This document shows, in pieces, positions 1 through 5,973 of a DNA stretch of 11,554 bases. The notes under the pieces were generated by a model that saw only the letters and a program-made list of their open reading frames with translations, ran no database searches and had not been told where the DNA came from. This DNA is from an uncultured Treponema sp. (GTDB lineage: Bacteria > Spirochaetota > Spirochaetia > Treponematales > Treponemataceae), in assembly GCA_937900125.1 (NCBI GenBank), contig CALCEK010000132.1:1-11554 (forward strand). The letters are read 5' to 3'. The number at the start of each line of letters is the position of its first letter. Position 1 is the first letter of the stretch. A program made the translations under genes and the position numbers.

Positions 1-105
1 GCGGTTTTAAACTCGTTGACCTGAGCGGAAACATGGTTTCCGAACAGGTCTATTACATTCGCCAAAATCGTGTGTCATTCACAAACCGCACTCTTTTACA
101 AGCTA

Positions 106-134
106 TTGAACAAATCCCTGCAAAAAATTATAAT
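106..134 (+). promoter_or_regulatory. Sigma70-type promoter of the lipoprotein gene
   Basis: TTGAAC at 106-111 is separated by 17 nt from a perfect TATAAT at 129-134. The expected transcription start, about 7 nt after the -10, falls on position 141, the A of the lipoprotein ATG. The transcript would therefore have no 5' leader, and no Shine-Dalgarno sequence is seen in front of this ATG. Confidence 0.75.
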
Positions 135-140
135 GAAATA

Positions 141-686
141 ATGAAAATTAGGATTTTTACGAAGGCTTTTTTTGCTAAAGTTTTTGCGCTTGCTGTTTTC
201 CCTTGCTTTTTTTCGTGCAAAGCGGCTTCTTCGGCTTTTACGGTGGAAAATGCTTCTTCTGTGAGTGTAACGGTTGTTGCTAAAAATACCAGTACAGAAT
301 ATACGCTTCAGCCTCAAGAAATAAAATCAATTGACGACCCGCTCACTTTGTCTTTAAAAGATAATCCTCGCGTTGAGTTTTCATATCCACAGGCGCAATA
401 TTATTACATTTCCGACTTAAAAAAATATACCTACACAGTTTACAATAACAAAACTGCCAGCGTGGTTTTGGGCGAAGAAAACGGAATGTTAGGGGAAAAT
501 TACAATAGCACAGTAACGCTAGAGGCTGCTGTAACATCGCCTAGCACAACGAGCGTTAGCGTTTACACTTCCTCGCCTAGTTTTTATGCGTATTTAAGCG
601 GAAACGAAAATGCAAAGCTAACTGTAACAACTAGCACTTCCACCGATTCTGATGGGAACGAAATTTATACGATTAACATAAATTAA
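141..686 (+). CDS. Putative lipoprotein of unknown function
   Basis: The 181-residue product is not a family I recognise. It begins with a basic n-region (MKIR...K), a hydrophobic stretch at about residues 13-24 and a lipobox-like F-F-S-C with Cys26, so it is predicted to be lipidated and anchored in a membrane. The mature part is rich in Ser, Thr, Val and Tyr, with alternating polar and hydrophobic residues that suggest beta-strands. The C-terminal 70 residues are especially Ser/Thr-rich. I chose 141 because it sets the signal peptide at the N-terminus and sits just after a perfect promoter. The frame stays open upstream to the window edge, and the next in-frame ATG (33) would bury the signal sequence and lie upstream of that promoter. 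A strong terminator follows at 735-769, so the gene is probably monocistronic. Confidence 0.7.
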   Translation: MKIRIFTKAFFAKVFALAVFPCFFSCKAASSAFTVENASSVSVTVVAKNTSTEYTLQPQEIKSIDDPLTLSLKDNPRVEFSYPQAQYYYISDLKKYTYTVYNNKTASVVLGEENGMLGENYNSTVTLEAAVTSPSTTSVSVYTSSPSFYAYLSGNENAKLTVTTSTSTDSDGNEIYTININ

Positions 687-703
687 CTTTTGTAATCAGA
701 AAT

Positions 704-732
704 TTGACTTTTGGACATTTTATTATTATTTT
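704..732 (+). promoter_or_regulatory. Possible promoter for the DUF3737-malY operon
   Basis: TTGACT (704-709), a 17-nt spacer and TATTTT (727-732) give a fair sigma70-like match. The predicted start, near 739, falls inside the hairpin at 735-764, so either the hairpin terminates only the upstream gene or the real promoter lies elsewhere. The surrounding ATT repeats make chance -10 matches easy. Confidence 0.35.
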
Positions 733-734
733 TT

Positions 735-769
735 AAGACATTGGAAAATCTTTTCTGATGTCTTTTTTT
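735..769 (+). terminator. Intrinsic terminator after the lipoprotein gene
   Basis: A 13-bp stem pairs 735-747 with 752-764 (outer arms AAGACAT and ATGTCTT, two T-G wobbles inside) around a 4-nt loop. It is followed by a T run to 769. It lies 48 nt after the lipoprotein stop and only 20 nt before the DUF3737 ATG. Confidence 0.8.
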
Positions 770-775
770 GTTTGC

Positions 776-779
776 GGAG
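776..779 (+). promoter_or_regulatory. Ribosome binding site fixing the DUF3737 start at 789
   Basis: GGAG ends 9 nt before the ATG at 789. An in-frame TTG at 768 lies within the terminator T-tract and has no such site, so 789 is preferred. Confidence 0.7.
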
Positions 780-788
780 AACTACTAT

Positions 789-1652
789 ATGGAAGAAAAT
801 TGTAAAACTGAAAATCGTTTTGTTTCGCAAGAACATTTTACTGGCGAGCGGGCAGAATTTTTTTCAGCAAATAGCGATTATGAGCATTGCATTTTTTCGG
901 ATGGGGAATCTCCATTAAAACACGCGCATAATATTTCACTAAATTCCTGTATGTTTAAATGGAAATATCCACTTTGGTACGTTACGGACGCAAAAGTAAA
1001 AAATTCCGTTTGGCAAGATATGGCGCGAGCGGGCGTTTGGTACACAGAAAATATTTCGGTTTTAGATTGTACAATTGATGCTCCAAAAAATTTCCGCAGA
1101 TGCAAAAATCTTTCGCTTGTGAACGTTCATTTTACAAATGCTGCCGAAACGCTTTGGCACTGTACAGATGTAAACTTGTCAAATGTACAGGCAAAGGGCG
1201 ACTACTTTGCAATGAATTCCAAAAATCTGCAAATTGAAAATTTGGAACTTTCTGGGAATTATCCGTTTGATGGGGCGAGCGATATTAGCATTAAAAATTC
1301 GCGTTTAATTTCTAAAGATTGTTTTTGGAATTGCGAAAATGTTGTGATTAAGGATTCTTTTATTTCTGGGGAATATTTTGGCTGGAATTCAAAAAACATT
1401 CAGCTTGAAAATTGTACAATCGAAAGTTTGCAGGGCTTTTGTTACATTGAAAATCTTGTGCTAAAAAATTGCAGGCTTTTAAACACAACGTTGGCTTTTG
1501 AATATTCCACAGTGGATGCCGACATAACAGGAAAAATTGACAGCGTTTTAAATCCGTCTGGCGGAACAATCCGCGCGGACAAAATAGAAAAACTTATAAT
1601 CGAAAAAGATAGGGTAGACCCCGCAAAAACGCGCATCGTTGCAAAAGGGTAG
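789..1652 (+). CDS. DUF3737 family protein, predicted right-handed beta-helix
   Basis: The 287-residue product matches my knowledge of DUF3737 across its whole length, including the characteristic C-terminal stretch with G-Y-F/C-Y-I-E-N-L, N-T-T-L-A-F-E-Y-S-T and G-K-I-D-S-V-L-N-P. It is built from about a dozen repeats of roughly 20 residues carrying N-x-x-[ILV]-x-[NDS]-[CS] cores (for example NSCMF, LDCTI, KNSRL, ENCTI, KNCRL). This is typical of a beta-solenoid of the pectate-lyase or pentapeptide type. No signal peptide or membrane segment is seen, so it should be cytoplasmic. The biochemical function of the family is not established. The stop TAG at 1650-1652 overlaps the Shine-Dalgarno of the next gene, so the two genes form an operon and are probably translationally coupled. 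Confidence 0.88.
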   Translation: MEENCKTENRFVSQEHFTGERAEFFSANSDYEHCIFSDGESPLKHAHNISLNSCMFKWKYPLWYVTDAKVKNSVWQDMARAGVWYTENISVLDCTIDAPKNFRRCKNLSLVNVHFTNAAETLWHCTDVNLSNVQAKGDYFAMNSKNLQIENLELSGNYPFDGASDISIKNSRLISKDCFWNCENVVIKDSFISGEYFGWNSKNIQLENCTIESLQGFCYIENLVLKNCRLLNTTLAFEYSTVDADITGKIDSVLNPSGGTIRADKIEKLIIEKDRVDPAKTRIVAKG

Positions 1653-1664
1653 GAGAATGTTTGT

Positions 1665-2858
1665 ATGACAAGTGATTTTGACTTTGACAGAGTAATTAAT
1701 CGGCGTGGAACGAATTCGCTCAAATGGAATGTAAAAGAAAAAGAAATTCCGCTTTGGGTTGCCGACATGGACTTTTTAGCTCCCAAGCCCATTCTCGAAT
1801 CCCTTTCAAAAAAAATTTCCGAAGGCATTTTTGGCTATCAGGTTTTAGACGACTCTTGGGCTAAATCCTACATTTCATGGTGGAAAAGGCGACACAATTT
1901 TTGTATTGAAAAAGATTGGCTTGTTTTTTGCACGGGAGTTATTCCTGCCATCTCGAGTGCGGTTCGCAGATTTTCTTCGCCCGCAGAATATGTCGCAGTT
2001 TTAACGCCAGTTTACAACATTTTTTTTAATTCGATTGTGAATAATGGGCGGCGCGTAAAAGAATGTCCGCTCCTTTACAAAAATGGCGAGTATTCCATTG
2101 ATTTTGACAGTTTAGAAAAAACGTTAAGCGACCCGCTTGTTTCGCTTTTTATTTTGTGTAATCCGCATAATCCTATAGGAATTCTTTGGGACAAGGAAAC
2201 GCTTTCTAAAATCGGGTCTTTGTGCGCAAAATATAATGTTACGGTTTTGAGCGATGAAATTCATTGCGACATTACCGAAGGACAAAAATCCTACGTTCCG
2301 TTTGCGAGTGTTTCGGAGGAATGTAAAAATATCAGCGTAACTTGCGTAGCTCCAACAAAGGCGTTTAATCTTGCGGGAATACAAACTGCGGCGGTTGTTG
2401 TTCCGAATGAAAAACTCCGCGCAAAAATCGAACGTCAGCTTAATACGGACGAAGTTGCCGAACCAAACGCTTTTGCACTTTCTGCAACGGTTGCCGCTTT
2501 TGACGAATGTGAAGCCTGGCTAGATGCAATGCGTTCTTACGTTTTTGAAAATCGGGCGTTGGCGGAATCTTTTGTAAACGATTCTATAGAAGGGATTTCG
2601 GCAGTTCATGGGGAAGCGACTTATTTATGCTGGCTTGACTGCTCTTTGCTTTTAGAAACAAAAAATCATGCGGCAAGCAGCAAAGTCTTAGCGGGCTTTA
2701 TTAGAAAAAAGACGGGACTGTATCTTTCTGCGGGAAGCGTTTACGGCGGAAATGGAAACAATTTTTTGCGAATGAACGTTGCCTGCCCAAAAAGCATTGT
2801 GCAAGATGCCCTGGAGCGTCTAAAAACAGGCACACAACTTTGGAAAGAAAAGGAATAA
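1665..2858 (+). CDS. MalY/PatB family PLP-dependent C-S lyase/aminotransferase
   Basis: The 397-residue product is a full-length fold-type I PLP enzyme of the MalY/PatB (cystathionine beta-lyase) group. Visible landmarks in order: W-V-A-D-M-D-F at 31-37, T-G-V-I-P-A-I at 90-96, N-P-H-N-P-I-G at 166-172 (PLP-contacting Asn), S-D-E-I-H-C-D at 196-202 (Asp197 to the pyridine nitrogen), A-P-T-K-A-F-N-L-A-G with Schiff-base Lys232, and F-L-R-M-N-V-A-C-P with the carboxylate-binding Arg369. Family members cleave cystathionine or cysteine to pyruvate, ammonia and a thiol; E. coli MalY also modulates the maltose regulator MalT. The enzyme is cytoplasmic. Its start is fixed by TAGGAG ending 9 nt upstream, where the TAG is the DUF3737 stop. 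The gene converges with the LacI-type gene, and no clear intrinsic terminator is visible in the 84-nt gap. Confidence 0.92.
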   Translation: MTSDFDFDRVINRRGTNSLKWNVKEKEIPLWVADMDFLAPKPILESLSKKISEGIFGYQVLDDSWAKSYISWWKRRHNFCIEKDWLVFCTGVIPAISSAVRRFSSPAEYVAVLTPVYNIFFNSIVNNGRRVKECPLLYKNGEYSIDFDSLEKTLSDPLVSLFILCNPHNPIGILWDKETLSKIGSLCAKYNVTVLSDEIHCDITEGQKSYVPFASVSEECKNISVTCVAPTKAFNLAGIQTAAVVVPNEKLRAKIERQLNTDEVAEPNAFALSATVAAFDECEAWLDAMRSYVFENRALAESFVNDSIEGISAVHGEATYLCWLDCSLLLETKNHAASSKVLAGFIRKKTGLYLSAGSVYGGNGNNFLRMNVACPKSIVQDALERLKTGTQLWKEKE

Positions 2859-2942
2859 GCATTCGACTAGCAACGCGGGGACTTTTGTGAAGGGGCGCAC
2901 CATTGTTTGCAAAAGAGATGTTACTCACTCTTACAACAAAGC

Positions 2943-3950
2943 TCAAATCGCTTTACACGAAGTTCTAATTACTAATTCTGGCGAAATTGTGATGTGGCGA
3001 GGGGTAGAGTCGCTTCCGTGAACGGCGTATTCTAAAAGGTCAACGGCGGCAATTCCTACGCTTTTGATTTTCATATCGATGCAAGTTAAATTGTAGGTTT
3101 TTGCAAACATTGTGTTGTCGTGGCTCATCAGCGAAATGTCATCGGGAACGCGCAAACCTAATTCGTTTAAAGCGGCAAGTGTTCCTAATGCCATAATGTC
3201 GTTTGCGGTAAAAATTGCCGTTGGGCGGTTTCCGTTTTCAAAGTATTTTAAGACTTCGCGGCGACTTGTGTCTATTCCAGAAATAAAGTCGGTGTTTGCG
3301 GCTTTTATTGAATCCTGCTTTTGTGGGGGAAGCCCGATTTTTTCTAATTCTTCTTGCCAGATTTTTTCTTTCAATTTAAATGAATATCCCGCTTCTCCCG
3401 CTACATAGGCAATTTTTCTATGACCTAAACCTAAAAGGTAAGCCATTGCGTCTTTCATTCCTTTTTCCTGATTCACTGTAATTGAATTGCAATCAAGGTC
3501 GGCAGGGAAGGAGTGGACAATAACGAGCGGTAGTTTCCTACACAAACGATTGTAAAGCTCAATTAGCGCAACACCTTCTGCCAAATCGTGCAAAATCGCG
3601 CCAGCAAATCCCCGCGACACAACATCAAGCAAACCACGATATTCTTCTTCTATATTAGTGCAACAAAGTGTATAACAAAGTGCATTTTGCTCAGAAAATA
3701 AGTTTGAAACTCCTTCAACAAATTCGCTCGAATACAAATTGCTCAACGAATGAGAAATTACCGCATATGACGGAGCTGAAGTTTTGGAATTTGTAATTCG
3801 CCTTGCCGAAGATTCTGGCAAATAGTTCATTCGCAAAATTACTTCTTCTAATTTTTTTTTGGTGGCATCTTTTACAGGGCCATTGTTCAAAAATCGAGAA
3901 ACCGTTGCGATAGAAACACCAGCCTCTGTTGCAATATCCGTGATTGTCAT
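2943..3950 (-). CDS. LacI-family transcriptional regulator
   Basis: The 335-residue product has the full LacI/GalR layout. An N-terminal helix-turn-helix (T-I-T-D-I-A-T-E-A-G-V-S-I-A-T-V-S-R-F-L, residues 2-21) is followed by a hinge helix P-E-S-S-A-R-R-I at 45-52 and a periplasmic-binding-protein-like effector domain from about residue 61 to the end. The effector domain holds G-H-R-K-I-A-Y-V-A-G (176-185), F-T-A-N-D-I-M-A-L-G (247-256) and R-V-P-D-D-I-S-L (267-274). The usual hinge leucine that intercalates in the operator is isoleucine here (Ile52). Divergence from the transport operon, with a 119-nt shared intergenic region, points to local control of alpha-galactoside uptake; the effector is probably a sugar. 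The start is followed at once by the HTH, as usual. Its promoter also places the transcription start on the ATG. Confidence 0.93.
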   Translation of the reverse strand: MTITDIATEAGVSIATVSRFLNNGPVKDATKKKLEEVILRMNYLPESSARRITNSKTSAPSYAVISHSLSNLYSSEFVEGVSNLFSEQNALCYTLCCTNIEEEYRGLLDVVSRGFAGAILHDLAEGVALIELYNRLCRKLPLVIVHSFPADLDCNSITVNQEKGMKDAMAYLLGLGHRKIAYVAGEAGYSFKLKEKIWQEELEKIGLPPQKQDSIKAANTDFISGIDTSRREVLKYFENGNRPTAIFTANDIMALGTLAALNELGLRVPDDISLMSHDNTMFAKTYNLTCIDMKIKSVGIAAVDLLEYAVHGSDSTPRHITISPELVIRTSCKAI

Positions 3951-3956
3951 TCTTCT

Positions 3957-3985
3957 ATAATAAGATGATTCTTTTAAATTGTAAA
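3957..3985 (-). promoter_or_regulatory. Promoter of the LacI-family gene
   Basis: Read on the minus strand, TTTACA (3985-3980), a 17-nt spacer and TATTAT (3962-3957) precede the ATG at 3950 by exactly 6 nt. The expected start of transcription is 3950 itself. The 6-nt gap reads AGAAGA, so a weak Shine-Dalgarno would exist only if transcription begins further upstream. Confidence 0.6.
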
Positions 3986-4001
3986 TAGTTTTGAAAAATA
4001 A

Positions 4002-4015
4002 TGTAAAATTTTACA
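4002..4015. promoter_or_regulatory. Candidate LacI-family operator
   Basis: TGTAAAATTTTACA is a perfect 14-bp palindrome in the divergent intergenic region. Its half-site TGTAAA is a common LacI/CcpA-type half-site, but the centre is AT rather than the usual CG. The centre is about 59 bp upstream of the lacI-type ATG and about 61 bp upstream of the permease ATG, midway between the two promoters. That it binds the neighbouring regulator is inferred. Confidence 0.6.
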
Positions 4016-4034
4016 AAAAAATTGAAAATTTTTC

Positions 4035-4063
4035 TTTACAAATGAAAAAGACTGTGCTAGGAT
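4035..4063 (+). promoter_or_regulatory. Promoter of the alpha-galactoside transport operon
   Basis: TTTACA (4035-4040), a 17-nt spacer and TAGGAT (4058-4063) with an extended -10 TG at 4055-4056 form a good sigma70-type promoter. The -10 ends 6 nt before the ATG at 4070, so the start of transcription should coincide with the start codon. The AGGA in this -10 (4059-4062) would look like a Shine-Dalgarno only on a longer transcript. Confidence 0.65.
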
Positions 4064-4069
4064 AAAATT

Positions 4070-4948
4070 ATGAACAGAACAACAATAAAGCGAAATGCAA
4101 TTTCACTAAGTTTTATCCTTCCGTGTTTGATTGGCTTTGCGTGTTTTTACCTTTTGCCAACAGTGCGGGGACTTTTTTACAGTTTTACGGATTGGGACTT
4201 GTTTTCTAAGGCAAAGTTTGTAGGTCTTAAAAATTACATCAATTTGTTTAAAGACCACGATTTTTGGATTGCAATGAAAGTTACAATCCTGTACGTTTTG
4301 CTAAACATTCCGCTTCAAACTGTTTTGGCAATGATTATCGCGCTGATTATGAATAATGCCTCAAAGGGAGTTGGAGCTTTGCGCGGGATTTATTTAACTC
4401 CGTGGATTATGTCAAATGTTGTAGTTGGACTTTTGTGGTTTTGGATGCTTGACCCGCCAGTCGGAATTATTGACGCACTTTTGGTAAAAATGGGTTTACA
4501 AAAAATCAACTTTCTTACAGATACAAAAACCGCGCTTCCGTCAGTTGCAATGATAAACATTTGGCGGCACATGGGTTACACTGCATTGCTTATTTTTGCG
4601 GGCTTGCAAAGTGTTCCAAAAGAAATTGAAGAAGCGGCTGTAATTGACGGTTGCACCCCCGTAAGAAAATTCTTTTCGGTCGTTTTGCCATATATTAGAC
4701 CCGTTATGGTGTTTGTAATTATAACTACCGTCATTGGCTCGTTCCAAGTATACGACACAATCGCGGTAACAACAAAAGGCGGACCTGTTGCGGCAACTTA
4801 TGCAATTTATTTGTTCATTTACAAAAATGGATTTGAAGCCTACCAGATGGGATATTCATCTGCGGCAAGCGTTGTGCTTTTTATCATTCTAGCATTTGTG
4901 AGTGGCTTGCAAATGAAGTTGATGAACGGAAACGAATCGGATAACTAG
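4070..4948 (+). CDS. Carbohydrate ABC transporter permease 1 (MalF/LacF/MsmF-like, CUT1)
   Basis: The 292-residue integral membrane protein has about six hydrophobic segments, near residues 11-30, 72-94, 105-127, 155-177, 210-230 and 264-283. The cytoplasmic EAA loop that docks the ATPase is clear at about 188-207 (E-A-A-V-I-D-G...L-P). The N-terminal landmarks F-I-L-P-C-L-I-G-F and S-F-T-D-W-D are typical of the first permease of CUT1 sugar importers (LacF, MsmF, UgpA). It forms the membrane channel with the product of the next gene, 10 nt downstream. It is the first gene of the operon and has no leader outside its own promoter. No ATPase gene accompanies it, which suggests a shared MsmK/UgpC-type ATPase encoded elsewhere. 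Confidence 0.93.
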   Translation: MNRTTIKRNAISLSFILPCLIGFACFYLLPTVRGLFYSFTDWDLFSKAKFVGLKNYINLFKDHDFWIAMKVTILYVLLNIPLQTVLAMIIALIMNNASKGVGALRGIYLTPWIMSNVVVGLLWFWMLDPPVGIIDALLVKMGLQKINFLTDTKTALPSVAMINIWRHMGYTALLIFAGLQSVPKEIEEAAVIDGCTPVRKFFSVVLPYIRPVMVFVIITTVIGSFQVYDTIAVTTKGGPVAATYAIYLFIYKNGFEAYQMGYSSAASVVLFIILAFVSGLQMKLMNGNESDN

Positions 4949-4958
4949 GAGTTAAGGT

Positions 4959-5855
4959 ATGGCAAAGAAAAAATTATCTGGCGTTACAAAAATGGGAACT
5001 TTTTTAACATGGTTTGTAATTGTGATTTTGTTAATCGTAACAATCTTTCCGTTTTTTTGGGTTGTCCGAACTTCGCTCACACCAAATTCCCTAATTTTTA
5101 CGGAAGCCACGCGAATGTTTCCTTCTCAGATTACGTTAAAAAATTATGCGCGAGTTTTGGGAATGCTTAGTCAAGAAGAATCAATCGCATTAGGCGGAAC
5201 TGGGCAAAGCGTAAACTTTTTGTTAAATCTGCGAAACTCTCTGATAATTGCAGTGGTAACAACGGTTTTTCAGGTTTTATTTTGCGCAATGGCAGGCTAC
5301 GGTTTTGCGCGTTTGGACTTTCCGTTTAGAGACAAAATCTTTGCCTTAATTCTTGCGGCTATGATGGTTCCAGGCGTTGTTATGATGATTCCGAACTTTG
5401 TTTTTATCCGCCAACTTAAACTTTTAAACACGTATGCGGGTGTTGTTCTTCCAGCAATTTTTATGACACCATACAGCGTATTTTTTATGCGCCAGTTTTT
5501 TATGGGAATCAACAAAGAAATTGAAGAGGCGGCTTACCTTGATGGAGCGGGACAATATCGCACATTTTTTATGATAATTATGCCACTTATGCAAACCGCC
5601 GTTGTAACGCTCGCAGTTACGGTTTTTATAAATACTTGGAACGATTATATGTGGCCATTGATTGTTGGCAAAAAAGAAAATCTTAGAACGTTAACAGTTG
5701 CGCTTGGCGTGTTCCGTTCCCAAACACCGCAGGGACAGCCAGACTGGAGCGGTCTTATGGCAGGAACGGTGCTTGCAATTGTTCCCGCATTGATAATTTA
5801 TATGATTATGGGAAAGAAGATTGTTAATTCAATCGGCTTTAGCGGATTCCGTTAA
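4959..5855 (+). CDS. Carbohydrate ABC transporter permease 2 (MalG/LacG/AraQ-like, CUT1)
   Basis: The 298-residue product is the second channel subunit. It has an N-terminal membrane anchor (about residues 14-35) followed by the P-F-F-W-V-V-R-T-S-L motif usual in MalG/AraQ-type proteins. Further membrane segments lie near 93-115, 127-150, 158-180, 213-230 and 266-284. The EAA loop is at about 190-209 (E-A-A-Y-L-D-G-A-G...M-P) and N-T-W-N-D-Y-M-W-P at 225-233 is highly typical. AGGAG at 4947-4951, overlapping the TAG stop of permease 1, sets the start with a 7-nt spacer, so translation is probably coupled. After this gene comes a second TAGGAG (5861-5866) with no gene directly behind it, then a hairpin-rich gap. 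Confidence 0.93.
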   Translation: MAKKKLSGVTKMGTFLTWFVIVILLIVTIFPFFWVVRTSLTPNSLIFTEATRMFPSQITLKNYARVLGMLSQEESIALGGTGQSVNFLLNLRNSLIIAVVTTVFQVLFCAMAGYGFARLDFPFRDKIFALILAAMMVPGVVMMIPNFVFIRQLKLLNTYAGVVLPAIFMTPYSVFFMRQFFMGINKEIEEAAYLDGAGQYRTFFMIIMPLMQTAVVTLAVTVFINTWNDYMWPLIVGKKENLRTLTVALGVFRSQTPQGQPDWSGLMAGTVLAIVPALIIYMIMGKKIVNSIGFSGFR

Positions 5856-5875
5856 TCGAGTAGGAGAGAAAAAAT

Positions 5876-5900
5876 CCCAGCGCAAAACTTTTGTACTGGG
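5876..5900 (+). repeat. Stem-loop in the permease-SBP gap
   Basis: CCCAG (5876-5880) pairs with CTGGG (5896-5900), and CAAA/TTTG stacks inside after a small internal loop. No T-tract follows, so it is not a terminator. It sits beside the larger palindrome at 5910-5937. Confidence 0.4.
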
Positions 5901-5909
5901 TATAAGGGC

Positions 5910-5937
5910 ATCTCTAAAAATTGCAATTTTTAGAGGT
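5910..5937 (+). repeat. Large palindromic stem-loop upstream of the SBP gene
   Basis: Positions 5910-5922 pair with 5925-5937 (13 pairs, one of them T-G), so the DNA is a near-perfect inverted repeat centred on GC at 5923-5924. The arms read TCTAAAAATT and AATTTTTAGA. It has no proper T-tract and lies 36 nt before the SBP start. It could be an mRNA stabiliser or processing site raising SBP expression, or a dispersed palindrome of the genome; the sequence alone does not decide. Confidence 0.65.
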
Positions 5938-5973
5938 TTCCATAAAAATGTTTTCAATTTTTCAGGAGGAAAT

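Noticed and set aside
3..140. Open frame continuous with and upstream of the lipoprotein gene
   Set aside because: It would place the signal peptide inside the protein and start upstream of a near-perfect promoter. Its residues look like chance coding, though the tail of an upstream gene cannot be fully excluded.
1442..1828. 128-codon minus-strand frame across the DUF3737-malY junction
   Set aside because: It lies opposite two confident genes, has low-complexity Ser/Phe composition and no family resemblance.
2882..2915. Hairpin CTTTTG/CAAAAG between the convergent malY-type and lacI-type genes as a terminator
   Set aside because: Only six strong pairs plus wobbles, a long loop and no T-tract in either direction.
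2887..3021. Small GTG-started plus-strand ORF overlapping the 3' end of the LacI-type gene
   Set aside because: It has no ribosome site, no recognisable content and mostly overlaps a well-supported gene on the other strand.
5821..5973. In-frame N-terminal extension of the binding protein overlapping permease 2
   Set aside because: It has no signal peptide at its start and reads through both palindromes; the start at 5974 has AGGAGG and a proper lipoprotein signal.
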